Shown piece after piece: positions 50,058-56,031 of a DNA stretch of 64,000 nt. Source of the DNA: Azospirillum brasilense. Its GTDB lineage: Bacteria; Pseudomonadota; Alphaproteobacteria; Azospirillales; Azospirillaceae. Position numbers and translations under genes: made by a program. The notes below the pieces were generated by a model that did not search any database, was not told the DNA's origin, and worked only from the letters and a program-made list of their open reading frames with translations. How positions within the stretch are numbered: the first letter of the stretch is position 1; each line of letters starts with the position of its first letter. The stretch covers positions 1 through 64,000 of the forward strand of contig NZ_VITI01000004.1 of assembly GCF_007827795.1 (NCBI RefSeq). Direction: 5' to 3'.

Positions 50058-50729
50058 TCAGGCCCGCGGCGCGAGGCCGTGGGCCATGGTGTGGGCGAGC
50101 GTCCGCACCACCTCGTTGACACGGTCCGGGCAACGCCCGAACACCACCTGATCGAGGAAGCCCAGCCCGAAGCTGAGCGTGGCGATGCCCGCCGCGACAT
50201 GGGCGAGGTCGGCGTCGGGCGCGATCGCCCCGCGCGCGCGGAAGATCTCCAACCGGCTGAGGAGGCAGGGGATGCGGCTTTCCGACAGGGTGCGCGCCAT
50301 CTCGTTCGCGATGTCCGGATCGACCAGCGCGCGCGCCAGCATCACCCGCGTGAAGTCACGGCACTTCCAGGCGTGGCGGAGCTGGTGCAGCAGGAAGGCG
50401 GCCAGATCCTCCTCCAGATCGTCTCCCGGCGGCGGCATGGCGCAGCCGCTCCCCTCCTCGCGCCCGTAGCGCTCCACGACGGCCAGCAGCAATCCGGCCT
50501 TGCCCGAGAAATAGCGCTGGATCAGCTGCTCGTTCACGCCAGCACGGCCGGCGATGTCGCGCGTGGTCGCGGCGTCGAAGCCGCGCTCGGCGAACACCAT
50601 CTTGGCCGCGTCCAGAAGGACGCCCTTGGTCGCCTCGCGGTCGCGCTTGCGCGCGGGCGCGTCGGCACCGGCGGCGCAACAGCCGTCGTCAATAGCCGGG
50701 GCGGTCGCCGGGGTGTCGGTCTTGTCCAC
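50058..50729 (-). CDS. TetR-family regulator divergent from the OYE gene
   Basis: A 223-aa TetR-type repressor. The DNA-binding domain is ATKGVLLDAAKMVFAERGFD followed by AATTRDIAGRAGVNEQLIQR and YFSGKAGLLLAVVERY. The ligand domain is helical and has several cysteines (GSGCAMPP, WKCRDF, IPCLLSR, FGRCPDR), besides a CC pair near the N-terminus. Cysteines and the divergent Old Yellow Enzyme gene recall NemR, which senses reactive electrophiles through cysteine, but that is inference. GTG at 50729 is chosen after GAGAGGG. Two palindromes between the genes are probable operators. Confidence 0.88.
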   Translation of the reverse strand: MDKTDTPATAPAIDDGCCAAGADAPARKRDREATKGVLLDAAKMVFAERGFDAATTRDIAGRAGVNEQLIQRYFSGKAGLLLAVVERYGREEGSGCAMPPPGDDLEEDLAAFLLHQLRHAWKCRDFTRVMLARALVDPDIANEMARTLSESRIPCLLSRLEIFRARGAIAPDADLAHVAAGIATLSFGLGFLDQVVFGRCPDRVNEVVRTLAHTMAHGLAPRA

Positions 50730-50776
50730 GATACAGGCCCTCTCACTGGCCGCCGATCCGTGTGGCGGCTGAAATG

Positions 50777-50841
50777 ATAATAGGTATGCGCGTGCATACT
50801 TGACAAGCCCGTATGGCGCTGGCAAGTATGTACCCACATAC
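50777..50841. promoter_or_regulatory. Divergent promoters with two matched operators
   Basis: Two palindromes share the form GTATGY-N4-RCATAC: GTATGCGCGTGCATAC at 50784-50799 and GTATGTACCCACATAC at 50826-50841. Their centres are 42 bp apart, four helical turns, so both face the same side. TTGACA (50800-50805) fits a rightward -35 with a weak -10 inside the second palindrome. Leftward, TTGTCA (50806-50801) and TATTAT (50782-50777) are 18 nt apart with the first palindrome in the spacer. This predicts repression of both OYE and the TetR gene itself. Confidence 0.75.
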
Positions 50842-50935
50842 ATACCGGGCACCGCCCAACCCGCGGAACCCCGGACCCCACTTTGGGACGCCCCAACGTG
50901 GGACCCGATTTTTGAATCGAGAGGGCAACCGCATC

Positions 50936-52039
50936 ATGACCACCGCCGATCTGTTCACGCCGCTGCGTCTTGGCTCCATGGAGCTGCCGAACCGCGTCAT
51001 CATGGCGCCGATGACCCGCAGCCGCGCGGGCGAGGGCAACGTTCCCACCCCGCTGATGGCCGACTATTACGGCCAGCGCGCCTCCGCCGGCCTCATCATC
51101 ACCGAGGCGACTCAGGTCTCGGCCACCGCCCAGGGCTATCCCAGCACGCCGGGCCTCCACACCGACGCGCAGACGCTCGCCTGGCGCCGCATCGCGGAGG
51201 AGGTCCACGCCAAGGGCGGGCTGATCGTCGCGCAGCTCTGGCACGTCGGCCGCATCTCCCACACGGAATTCCAGCCGAACGGCGCCCTGCCCGTCGCCCC
51301 TTCGGCGATCGCCGCCGCCGGCGAGTCCTACACCAGCAAGGGTCTGCTGCCCTTTCCCACCCCGCGCGCCCTGGAAACCGGCGAGATCCCCGGTCTGGTC
51401 AAGGCCTTCGCCGACGCCGCCAAGCGGGCGGTGTTCGACGCCGGGTTGGACGGGGTGGAGATCCACGGCGCCAACGGCTACCTGATCGACCAGTTCCTGC
51501 GCGACCGCACCAACAAGCGCACCGACCGCTACGGCGGCGGCGTGGAAAACCGGGCGCGCTTCCTGCTGGAGATCGTGGACGCGGTGACCACCGCCGTCGG
51601 CCCCGGCCGGGTCGGCGTCCGGCTGTCGCCGACCGGCACCTTCAACGACATGGCCGACAGCGACCCGCGGGCGCTCTACACCCACGTCACCGAGGTGCTG
51701 AACCCCTTCGGCCTCGCCTTCCTGCACGTCATCGAAGGCCAGCCGGGCCATCACATGGCCCCGCCGGAAGGTGCCCCGCACCTCGCGGCGGAGCTGCGCC
51801 GGATCTTCAAGGGCCCCTTCATCATCAACGGCGGCTACAGCAAGGAGCAGGCCGAGGCGGCCATCGCCGCCGGCGCGGCGGACGCGGTGAGCTTCGGCGA
51901 GCCCTTCATCGCCAACCCGGACCTGCCGGAGCGCTTCCGCCGGAACGCGGCGCTGAACACGCCGGACAAGACCAGCTACTACGGCGGCGACGCCCACGGC
52001 TACACCGACTATCCGGCGCTGGAAACGGCCGACGCCTGA
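50936..52039 (+). CDS. nemA: Old Yellow Enzyme family alkene reductase, NemA-like
   Basis: A 367-aa FMN-dependent ene-reductase using NAD(P)H to reduce electrophilic alkenes, nitro compounds or maleimides. Family blocks: LFTPLRLGSMELPNRVIMAP with MTRSRA, ITEATQVSATAQGYPSTPGL, VAQLWHVGRISH, EIHGANGYLIDQFLRDRTNK with RTDRYGGGVENRARFLLEI, and INGGYSKEQAEAAI plus FGEPFIANPDLPERF for phosphate binding. The substrate-binding pair is HEF/N-type by position but not verified. Start ATG follows GAGAGGG. Its last 60 nt and terminator are repeated 815 bp downstream. Confidence 0.93.
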   Translation: MTTADLFTPLRLGSMELPNRVIMAPMTRSRAGEGNVPTPLMADYYGQRASAGLIITEATQVSATAQGYPSTPGLHTDAQTLAWRRIAEEVHAKGGLIVAQLWHVGRISHTEFQPNGALPVAPSAIAAAGESYTSKGLLPFPTPRALETGEIPGLVKAFADAAKRAVFDAGLDGVEIHGANGYLIDQFLRDRTNKRTDRYGGGVENRARFLLEIVDAVTTAVGPGRVGVRLSPTGTFNDMADSDPRALYTHVTEVLNPFGLAFLHVIEGQPGHHMAPPEGAPHLAAELRRIFKGPFIINGGYSKEQAEAAIAAGAADAVSFGEPFIANPDLPERFRRNAALNTPDKTSYYGGDAHGYTDYPALETADA

Positions 52040-52114
52040 TCCCTCTCCCCCGCGGGGATTGCCCCCGATCCCCGCACCTCAAGGCCGGGACCCGCAAGGG
52101 TTCCGGCTTTTTTT
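51978..52114 (+). repeat. Direct repeat copy 1: OYE 3' end plus terminator
   Basis: The last 62 bases of the OYE gene, the spacer and the terminator reappear at 52793-52934 with roughly 90-95% identity by eye. Together the copies bracket the AT-rich gene at 52247-52750. Confidence 0.9.
52084..52114 (+). terminator. Terminator of the OYE gene
   Basis: The stem GCCGGGACCC / GGGTTCCGGC (one G-T pair) with a GCAA tetraloop is followed by seven T residues. A near-identical second copy is at 52898-52934. Confidence 0.92.
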
Positions 52115-52246
52115 CAATCCCTCTTCTCACGAATACTCGCTATTTTTCATTCCGGTCATTAAACCAAACCATCGCCATGAATTAAATTGATTTTTATAGC
52201 CATTTTTTATATATTGAGTTTAAAAAAATTGCTAGGATGCGACGAC

Positions 52247-52750
52247 ATGAAATATCTAGTATTTTTATTTGCCTTTTTCATTTTTGCCGAGAATGCAAAG
52301 GCCGATTATTTTCAAGTTGCCGTCAAGTATTCTTGCGATAAAGCAAATGACACTCTGTCCTTAAAGTATGTTGGGGCATGGAATTCCGAGGGCGACAAAT
52401 TGATCCAGGAGCTTGGACCTGATGACTGGGACCCATGGAATTTGTACGTTAAGAACAAAGATGATGGGTTTATGCATGCAACCACCGCAGAAAGAACCTG
52501 TACCCTGAGCAGTGGCGCCTATCACATCACCGTCAGGCCTTCTCCTGAAATCTGGACTGCACAGGGGGAGTGCGGTGGAGATTATTCCGCCTGGGCCATG
52601 ATAAAGAAGGATACCAATATTCTATTCAGAAGCACTTTTCAAGAATGGTGTCACGGATCGTACCCGGTTATCCGTGAAGTCAGAATACATGGAAGCAATG
52701 GTATCGTTGAAATTGAACAAGTTTCAGACGAAGAATTTTACAAGGATTAG
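52247..52750 (+). CDS. AT-rich secreted orphan protein
   Basis: A 167-aa protein with a clear signal peptide (MKYLVFLFAFFIFAENAKA). The mature part has four cysteines (KYSCDK, RTCTLS, GECGGD, EWCHGS), which could make two disulfides, and is rich in Trp, Tyr and acidic residues. I know no family. Base use is strikingly AT-rich compared with everything around, and the 130 bp upstream are even more so. It sits between two copies of the OYE tail and terminator, so it is most likely foreign. The start follows AGGA within TAGGATGCGACGAC. Confidence 0.72.
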   Translation: MKYLVFLFAFFIFAENAKADYFQVAVKYSCDKANDTLSLKYVGAWNSEGDKLIQELGPDDWDPWNLYVKNKDDGFMHATTAERTCTLSSGAYHITVRPSPEIWTAQGECGGDYSAWAMIKKDTNILFRSTFQEWCHGSYPVIREVRIHGSNGIVEIEQVSDEEFYKD

Positions 52751-52792
52751 GAACACATTTGAAAGCCCTTGCATGCTCTCTTAAGCATTTCC

Positions 52793-52934
52793 ACTACGGC
52801 GGCGACGCCCACGGCTACACCGACTATTCGGCGCCGGAAACGGCGGACGCCTGCCCCCTCCCCCCCCCCCCCGCGAGGGTTGCCCCCGATCCCCGCACCT
52901 CAAGGCCGGGACCCGCAAGGGTTCCGGCTTTTTT
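52793..52934 (+). repeat. Direct repeat copy 2: truncated OYE tail, poly-C tract and terminator
   Basis: The frame reads HYGGDAHGYTDYSAPETADA against YYGGDAHGYTDYPALETADA in the real OYE. The OYE stop codon is lost (TGATCC became TGCCCC) and a run of 13 C residues replaces the CTCCCCCG of copy 1 at 52860-52872. The terminator hairpin is unchanged and should still end transcription from the AT-rich gene. Confidence 0.9.
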
Positions 52935-53013
52935 CTTTCGACCGCGCCACCAGCGCGGACGTTGCCCGTTCCGGGAATCGGCTGTTATCCTGAACCGAGC
53001 GAAGGAGACGGGC

Positions 53014-53256
53014 ATGAGCGTGATTCTGCCGCGCAACATCGAACAGATGGCTGAACGCCGCGCCAGCGAAGCCGGTTTTCAGGATGTCGCCTCCTATCTC
53101 GCCCATCTCATTGCCGCCGATGCCCGCGATGCATCCAATGACGCTCTGGAAGGCGCCTTGTTGGAGGGGCTTGAAGGAGACGGCGAAGAGTGGGACGCCG
53201 AGGCGATGCGGGCTGAATGCCGGGCCGCTCTGGCCGCAGCCCGCAAAGACATCTGA
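53014..53256 (+). CDS. ParD-like antitoxin
   Basis: An 80-aa protein opening with a short ribbon-helix-helix-like segment (MSVILPRNIEQMAERRASEA, FQDVASYLAHLIAAD) and ending in an acidic toxin-binding tail (EGLEGDGEEWDAEAM). ATG follows AAGGAG by 7 nt. A longer open frame from 52759 passes through the duplicated OYE tail but is not the natural start. It is 5 nt ahead of the toxin gene. Confidence 0.8.
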   Translation: MSVILPRNIEQMAERRASEAGFQDVASYLAHLIAADARDASNDALEGALLEGLEGDGEEWDAEAMRAECRAALAAARKDI

Positions 53257-53261
53257 GCGCC

Positions 53262-53579
53262 ATGCGCATCCTTCCAAGCCCACGCGCGCGGAAGGATATT
53301 CTTGACCATTACACGTACATCGGTCTTCGGGACGAGGCGGCCGCCGAACGCTTCCTGACCGCCATCGACCGCAGTTTCGCTCGTATGGCCGCGCATCCCG
53401 ACATAGGATCGACCCGACTTTGGCAGAATCCGGCGCTTCGCGGCATACGGGCGTGGCCCGTCGCCAGGTTTGACCGTCACCTGATCTACTACCGCCGCCA
53501 GGGGCCGGATGCGCTGAGGATTCTGCGCATTCTCAACGGGGCGGCGCTGTCCGAAGGGGTCTTGCGGACGCCGTACTGA
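53262..53579 (+). CDS. ParE/RelE-type toxin
   Basis: A 105-aa toxin of the RelE/ParE fold: SPRARKDILDHYTYIGLRDE, AAERFLTAIDRSFARMAAHP, DIGSTRLWQNPALRGIRAWP and FDRHLIYYRRQGPDALRILR. The pattern (LRxIxxWPVxxFxxHLIYYR) is that of ParE, which poisons DNA gyrase, rather than RelE, which cuts mRNA. The antitoxin precedes it, as usual. A bidirectional terminator follows. Confidence 0.85.
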   Translation: MRILPSPRARKDILDHYTYIGLRDEAAAERFLTAIDRSFARMAAHPDIGSTRLWQNPALRGIRAWPVARFDRHLIYYRRQGPDALRILRILNGAALSEGVLRTPY

Positions 53580-53619
53580 AACACGAACGCCCATCCCCAA
53601 ATGAAAAAGGCCCAAACGA

Positions 53620-53649
53620 GAAAGGCCGCACCCGGAGGCGCGGCCTTTC
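53620..53649. terminator. Bidirectional terminator between parE-like gene and rpsD
   Basis: A perfect 10-bp stem (GAAAGGCCGC / GCGGCCTTTC) with a 10-nt loop lies between the convergent toxin and rpsD genes and can serve both. Confidence 0.8.
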
Positions 53650-53671
53650 GCGTGTCGGCTGGGCCGAACGG

Positions 53672-54286
53672 TCAGCGCGAGTAGAACTCGACGACCAGGT
53701 TCGGTTCCATCTGGACCGGGTACGGAATGTCGGCCAGCAGCGGGATGCGAACAAAGCGGCCCTTCAGGGCGCCGGTGTCGACTTCCAGGTAGTCCGGGGT
53801 GTCGCGCTCACCCGAGGCAGCGGCCTCGAGGATGAGGGCCATCTGCTTGGACTTGGCGCGCACCTCGATGGTGTCGCCTTCCTTGATCTGGGCCGACGGG
53901 ATGTTCAGGCGGCGGCCGTTGACCAGGATATGGCCGTGGTTGACGATCTGGCGCGCGGCGAACGGGGTCGGCGCGAACTTCATGCGGTAGACCACCGCGT
54001 CCAGGCGGCGCTCCAGCAGGCCCACCAGGTTCTCGCCGGTGTCGCCCTTGCGGCGCACGGCCTCGGCGTAGATGCGGCGGAACTGCTTCTCGCCGATGTT
54101 GCCGTAGTAGCCCTTCAGCTTCTGCTTCGCCATGAGCTGCAGGCCGTAGTCGGACGGCTTCTTGCGGCGCTGGCCGTGCTGGCCGGGGCCATACTCACGC
54201 TTGTTGATCGGCGACTTGCCGCGGCCCCAGAGGTTTACGCCGAGGCGGCGGTCGATCTTGTACTTGGACTGTTGACGCTTGGCCAT
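53672..54286 (-). CDS. rpsD: 30S ribosomal protein S4
   Basis: Primary 16S rRNA-binding protein (204 aa). It starts [20 protein letters not shown] and has [37 protein letters not shown], the S4 domain [20 protein letters not shown], and the typical end [12 protein letters not shown] at 54286 matches the usual start. Stand-alone rpsD is common in alphaproteobacteria. Confidence 0.97.
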   Translation of the reverse strand: MAKRQQSKYKIDRRLGVNLWGRGKSPINKREYGPGQHGQRRKKPSDYGLQLMAKQKLKGYYGNIGEKQFRRIYAEAVRRKGDTGENLVGLLERRLDAVVYRMKFAPTPFAARQIVNHGHILVNGRRLNIPSAQIKEGDTIEVRAKSKQMALILEAAASGERDTPDYLEVDTGALKGRFVRIPLLADIPYPVQMEPNLVVEFYSR

Positions 54287-54420
54287 TTTGGTCCTCGATG
54301 GAACACGAGTTGGTTTTGTCCCGGTAGTTCCGCGGAACAGGCCGCGGACGGGGCGCAAACAAGAGGCACGCCCGCTTTCCCAGGAGTGAAGGCGCGCACT
54401 ATACGGATTCGGCGCGCCTT

Positions 54421-54466
54421 GTCAAACCATGAGTCGGGTCAAACCATGAGTCGTGTCGAACCACGA
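54421..54466. repeat. 17-bp tandem repeat between cowN and rpsD
   Basis: The unit GTCAAACCATGAGTCGK occurs at 54421-54437 and 54438-54454, with a degenerate partial third copy (GTCGAACCACGA) at 54455-54466 just after the cowN stop. No role is evident; each unit contains an ATG on the plus strand and a CAT on the minus strand. Confidence 0.8.
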
Positions 54467-54470
54467 AGCC

Positions 54471-54767
54471 TCAGCAGCACTCGTCCTCGAGCTGGCGCAG
54501 CATGGCCAAGCCCTCCTCGTCCTCGTATTCCTCGAAGAGGTCGGAGATGTAATAGACGTTGGCGCAGAGCAGGCACAGCCCGTCCGCCTGACGCTTCAAC
54601 GGATCGTCGGCCACGGCCAGCTTCGCCCGGAAGCGTTCCCAGAAGGCGTTGGTCTTGGCCGGGTCGTCGATATGCATGTACAGGCGCTCGATGATGCGGC
54701 GGGAGTTGCCCTCGCAGTCGATGCCCTTGAAGGAGACGTAGCGGTCGGGAGTGTCGGTTGCGTCCAC
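54471..54767 (-). CDS. cowN: Nitrogen-fixation-sustaining protein CowN
   Basis: CowN (98 aa) protects nitrogenase so that N2 fixation continues when carbon monoxide is present. The family pattern is clear: DRYVSFKGIDCEGNSRRIIE, LYMHIDDPAKTNAFWERFRA, and NVYYISDLFEEYEDEEGLAM ending in EDECC. It uses GTG after AGGAAA. Upstream on the same strand lie a 70-aa gene and a PAS-LytTR regulator that resembles the CO sensor RcoM, giving a likely regulatory unit. Confidence 0.93.
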   Translation of the reverse strand: MDATDTPDRYVSFKGIDCEGNSRRIIERLYMHIDDPAKTNAFWERFRAKLAVADDPLKRQADGLCLLCANVYYISDLFEEYEDEEGLAMLRQLEDECC

Positions 54768-54882
54768 GGTCGTGTTTCCTGCGCAAGAGGCTTGTATTGA
54801 CCTCTCTCATCGCGGAAGGCGGGTCCGGGAACAAGACCCGCTGCACGAACGGCGGGCGGACGGCGCGAACGGCGGGTGTCCT

Positions 54883-54899
54883 GCGCGAACGGTTCGCGC
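54883..54899. repeat. 17-bp palindrome between the 70-aa gene and cowN
   Basis: GCGCGAAC-G-GTTCGCGC is a perfect palindrome 10 nt past the end of the 70-aa gene. CGAACGGCGGG also occurs twice as a direct repeat in the following 40 nt. It could be a hairpin that partially ends or stabilises the transcript before cowN, or an operator. Confidence 0.6.
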
Positions 54900-54908
54900 T
54901 CTCACCAC

Positions 54909-55121
54909 TCAGGCGGCGTGCGACAGCTCTTCCTCGGTGAAGTCCAGCAGCGTGTTCAGCCGCTGCGGGGTCAGCGCTTCGATCCCCTCGTGCCACATCA
55001 CCTCGCCGAACAGCGCGTGCAGAGCGGCGAGACGCTCCGGCGCGAGCCCGGTCAGGCGGTCGCCGTAATACTCCACCACGAGCTGGTCCACATAGGCGTG
55101 GTCGTCGTCCAGGAAAGCCAT
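54909..55121 (-). CDS. Small hypothetical protein between RcoM-like gene and cowN
   Basis: A 70-aa acidic, mostly helical protein: MAFLDDDHAYVDQLVVEYYG, DRLTGLAPERLAALHALFGE, VMWHEGIEALTPQRLNTLLD, ending FTEEELSHAA. It has no cysteine, signal peptide or membrane segment, and I do not recognise it. The ribosome binding site GGAG sits 8 nt before ATG, so it should be well translated. It shares strand and probably promoter with cowN 141 nt downstream, and follows the RcoM-like gene by 156 nt. It may act with CowN; that is inference from position only. Confidence 0.7.
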   Translation of the reverse strand: MAFLDDDHAYVDQLVVEYYGDRLTGLAPERLAALHALFGEVMWHEGIEALTPQRLNTLLDFTEEELSHAA

Positions 55122-55206
55122 GGCCGTATCTCCTCGTCATCCTGGCGCCCACCCGATGCGGGCGCCGGCCATGGCTTTGTTCTACGCCTGCGGCGGGACG
55201 GGACGA

Positions 55207-55255
55207 TTGAGGCGGATCAACCGCCGTCGGAAGTCACAAGGCGGCGGGATCAACC
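55207..55255 (-). promoter_or_regulatory. Candidate RcoM or FNR-type control site before the 70-aa gene and cowN
   Basis: On the minus strand GGTTGATCC occurs twice (55255-55247 and 55222-55214), 33 bp apart, with a related TTGTGAC between them (from 55239). LytTR proteins generally bind such direct repeats. The nearer copy is also part of TTGATCCGCCTCAA (55220-55207), which fits the FNR/FixK consensus TTGAT-N4-ATCAA at nine of ten positions. Its centre is about 92 nt upstream of the start codon of the 70-aa gene. Confidence 0.5.
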
Positions 55256-55277
55256 CTGATGCGCGTAAGGAGAAAGG

Positions 55278-55991
55278 CTAGAGGGCCAGCAGCTTCTTCA
55301 ACTGCTCGATCCGGCCACGGCTGACCGGCACGCGGGGGGAGCCGGGGGCGGCCATGACGAAGGCGGCCCTCCCGTCGCTGCGGTCGATGGCCTGGGCGTG
55401 GCGCAGGTTGACCAGATAACGCCGGTGCGCCCGCACGAACTGCCGCCCGTCCAGCCGCGCTTCCAGCTCCGACAGGGAGAGCGAGCAGAAGAAGGCGCCG
55501 TCCGCCGTGTGGACCCGCGTGTAATGGCCGTCGGCCTGCACATAGACCGCATCGGCAGGGTCGATCAGAACCACGCCCTGGCGCGTCGTGATCGGCAGCT
55601 TAACCAGCGGCGTGACGGGTTCGGCCACCGCGTCCGCAGGCGACGGCGGAGCCGGCTCGGGAAGCGCCTTGCCGTTCACCTCGAACAGCATCAGGGCCAG
55701 CGCGGCCCCGCCGCCCGGCGGCAGGGCTGTGGCCTTCACCACGATGGTCCGTCCCGGCAGCGCCACCATCATGGAACTGGCCACCGCCGGGGAGTCCGGA
55801 TCGTGCGCCGCGGCCAGCAGCAGTTCCACCTTGGCCCGGCTGCCCGGCGGATGCAGGTCGTGCAGGCTGGCCCCCAGCAGCGGACGGTCACGGCCCAGCA
55901 TCCGCGCCACGGCGGCGTTGACCGACACCACGCGCCGGTCGCCGTCGAGCAGGACGAGGCCAACGTCCATATGCTGCAAGGTGTATTCCAT
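55278..55991 (-). CDS. rcoM: RcoM-like heme PAS-LytTR carbon monoxide-responsive regulator
   Basis: A 237-aa one-component regulator: an N-terminal PAS domain (about 1-110) and a C-terminal LytTR DNA-binding domain (about 130-235). RcoM is the known CO-sensing protein of just this layout. The PAS part carries DLHPPGSRAKVELLL (His47), aligning with the LHPEKSR histidine that binds heme in RcoM, and SSMMVALPG (Met74/Met75), aligning with the distal methionine region. The LytTR part has VQADGHYTRVHTADG, SLSLSELEARLDGRQFVRAH, RRYLVNL and VPVSRGRIEQLKKLL. The alignment is recalled, not computed. The N-terminus is about 25 residues shorter than described RcoM. It follows trmJ by 40 nt and lies upstream of cowN. 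Confidence 0.82.
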   Translation of the reverse strand: MEYTLQHMDVGLVLLDGDRRVVSVNAAVARMLGRDRPLLGASLHDLHPPGSRAKVELLLAAAHDPDSPAVASSMMVALPGRTIVVKATALPPGGGAALALMLFEVNGKALPEPAPPSPADAVAEPVTPLVKLPITTRQGVVLIDPADAVYVQADGHYTRVHTADGAFFCSLSLSELEARLDGRQFVRAHRRYLVNLRHAQAIDRSDGRAAFVMAAPGSPRVPVSRGRIEQLKKLLAL

Positions 55992-56031
55992 GGGGCAGTA
56001 TAGGCAGCGATTCGCCCCGGAAGGGAAGAGG

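Noticed and set aside
52759..53256. Long form of the antitoxin gene starting inside the OYE-tail duplication
   Set aside because: The extra 85 residues are the duplicated OYE tail, the poly-C tract and the terminator. The internal ATG at 53014 has its own ribosome binding site and starts the antitoxin fold.
54421..54466. Short repeated ATG-containing units as start of a leaderless gene
   Set aside because: No open frame of useful length follows on the plus strand, and ribosome binding sites are absent.
54768..55277. Sigma-54 promoter for cowN and the 70-aa gene
   Set aside because: I looked for the GG-N10-GC (-24/-12) pattern with TGGCAC/TTGC and found no convincing match on the minus strand.
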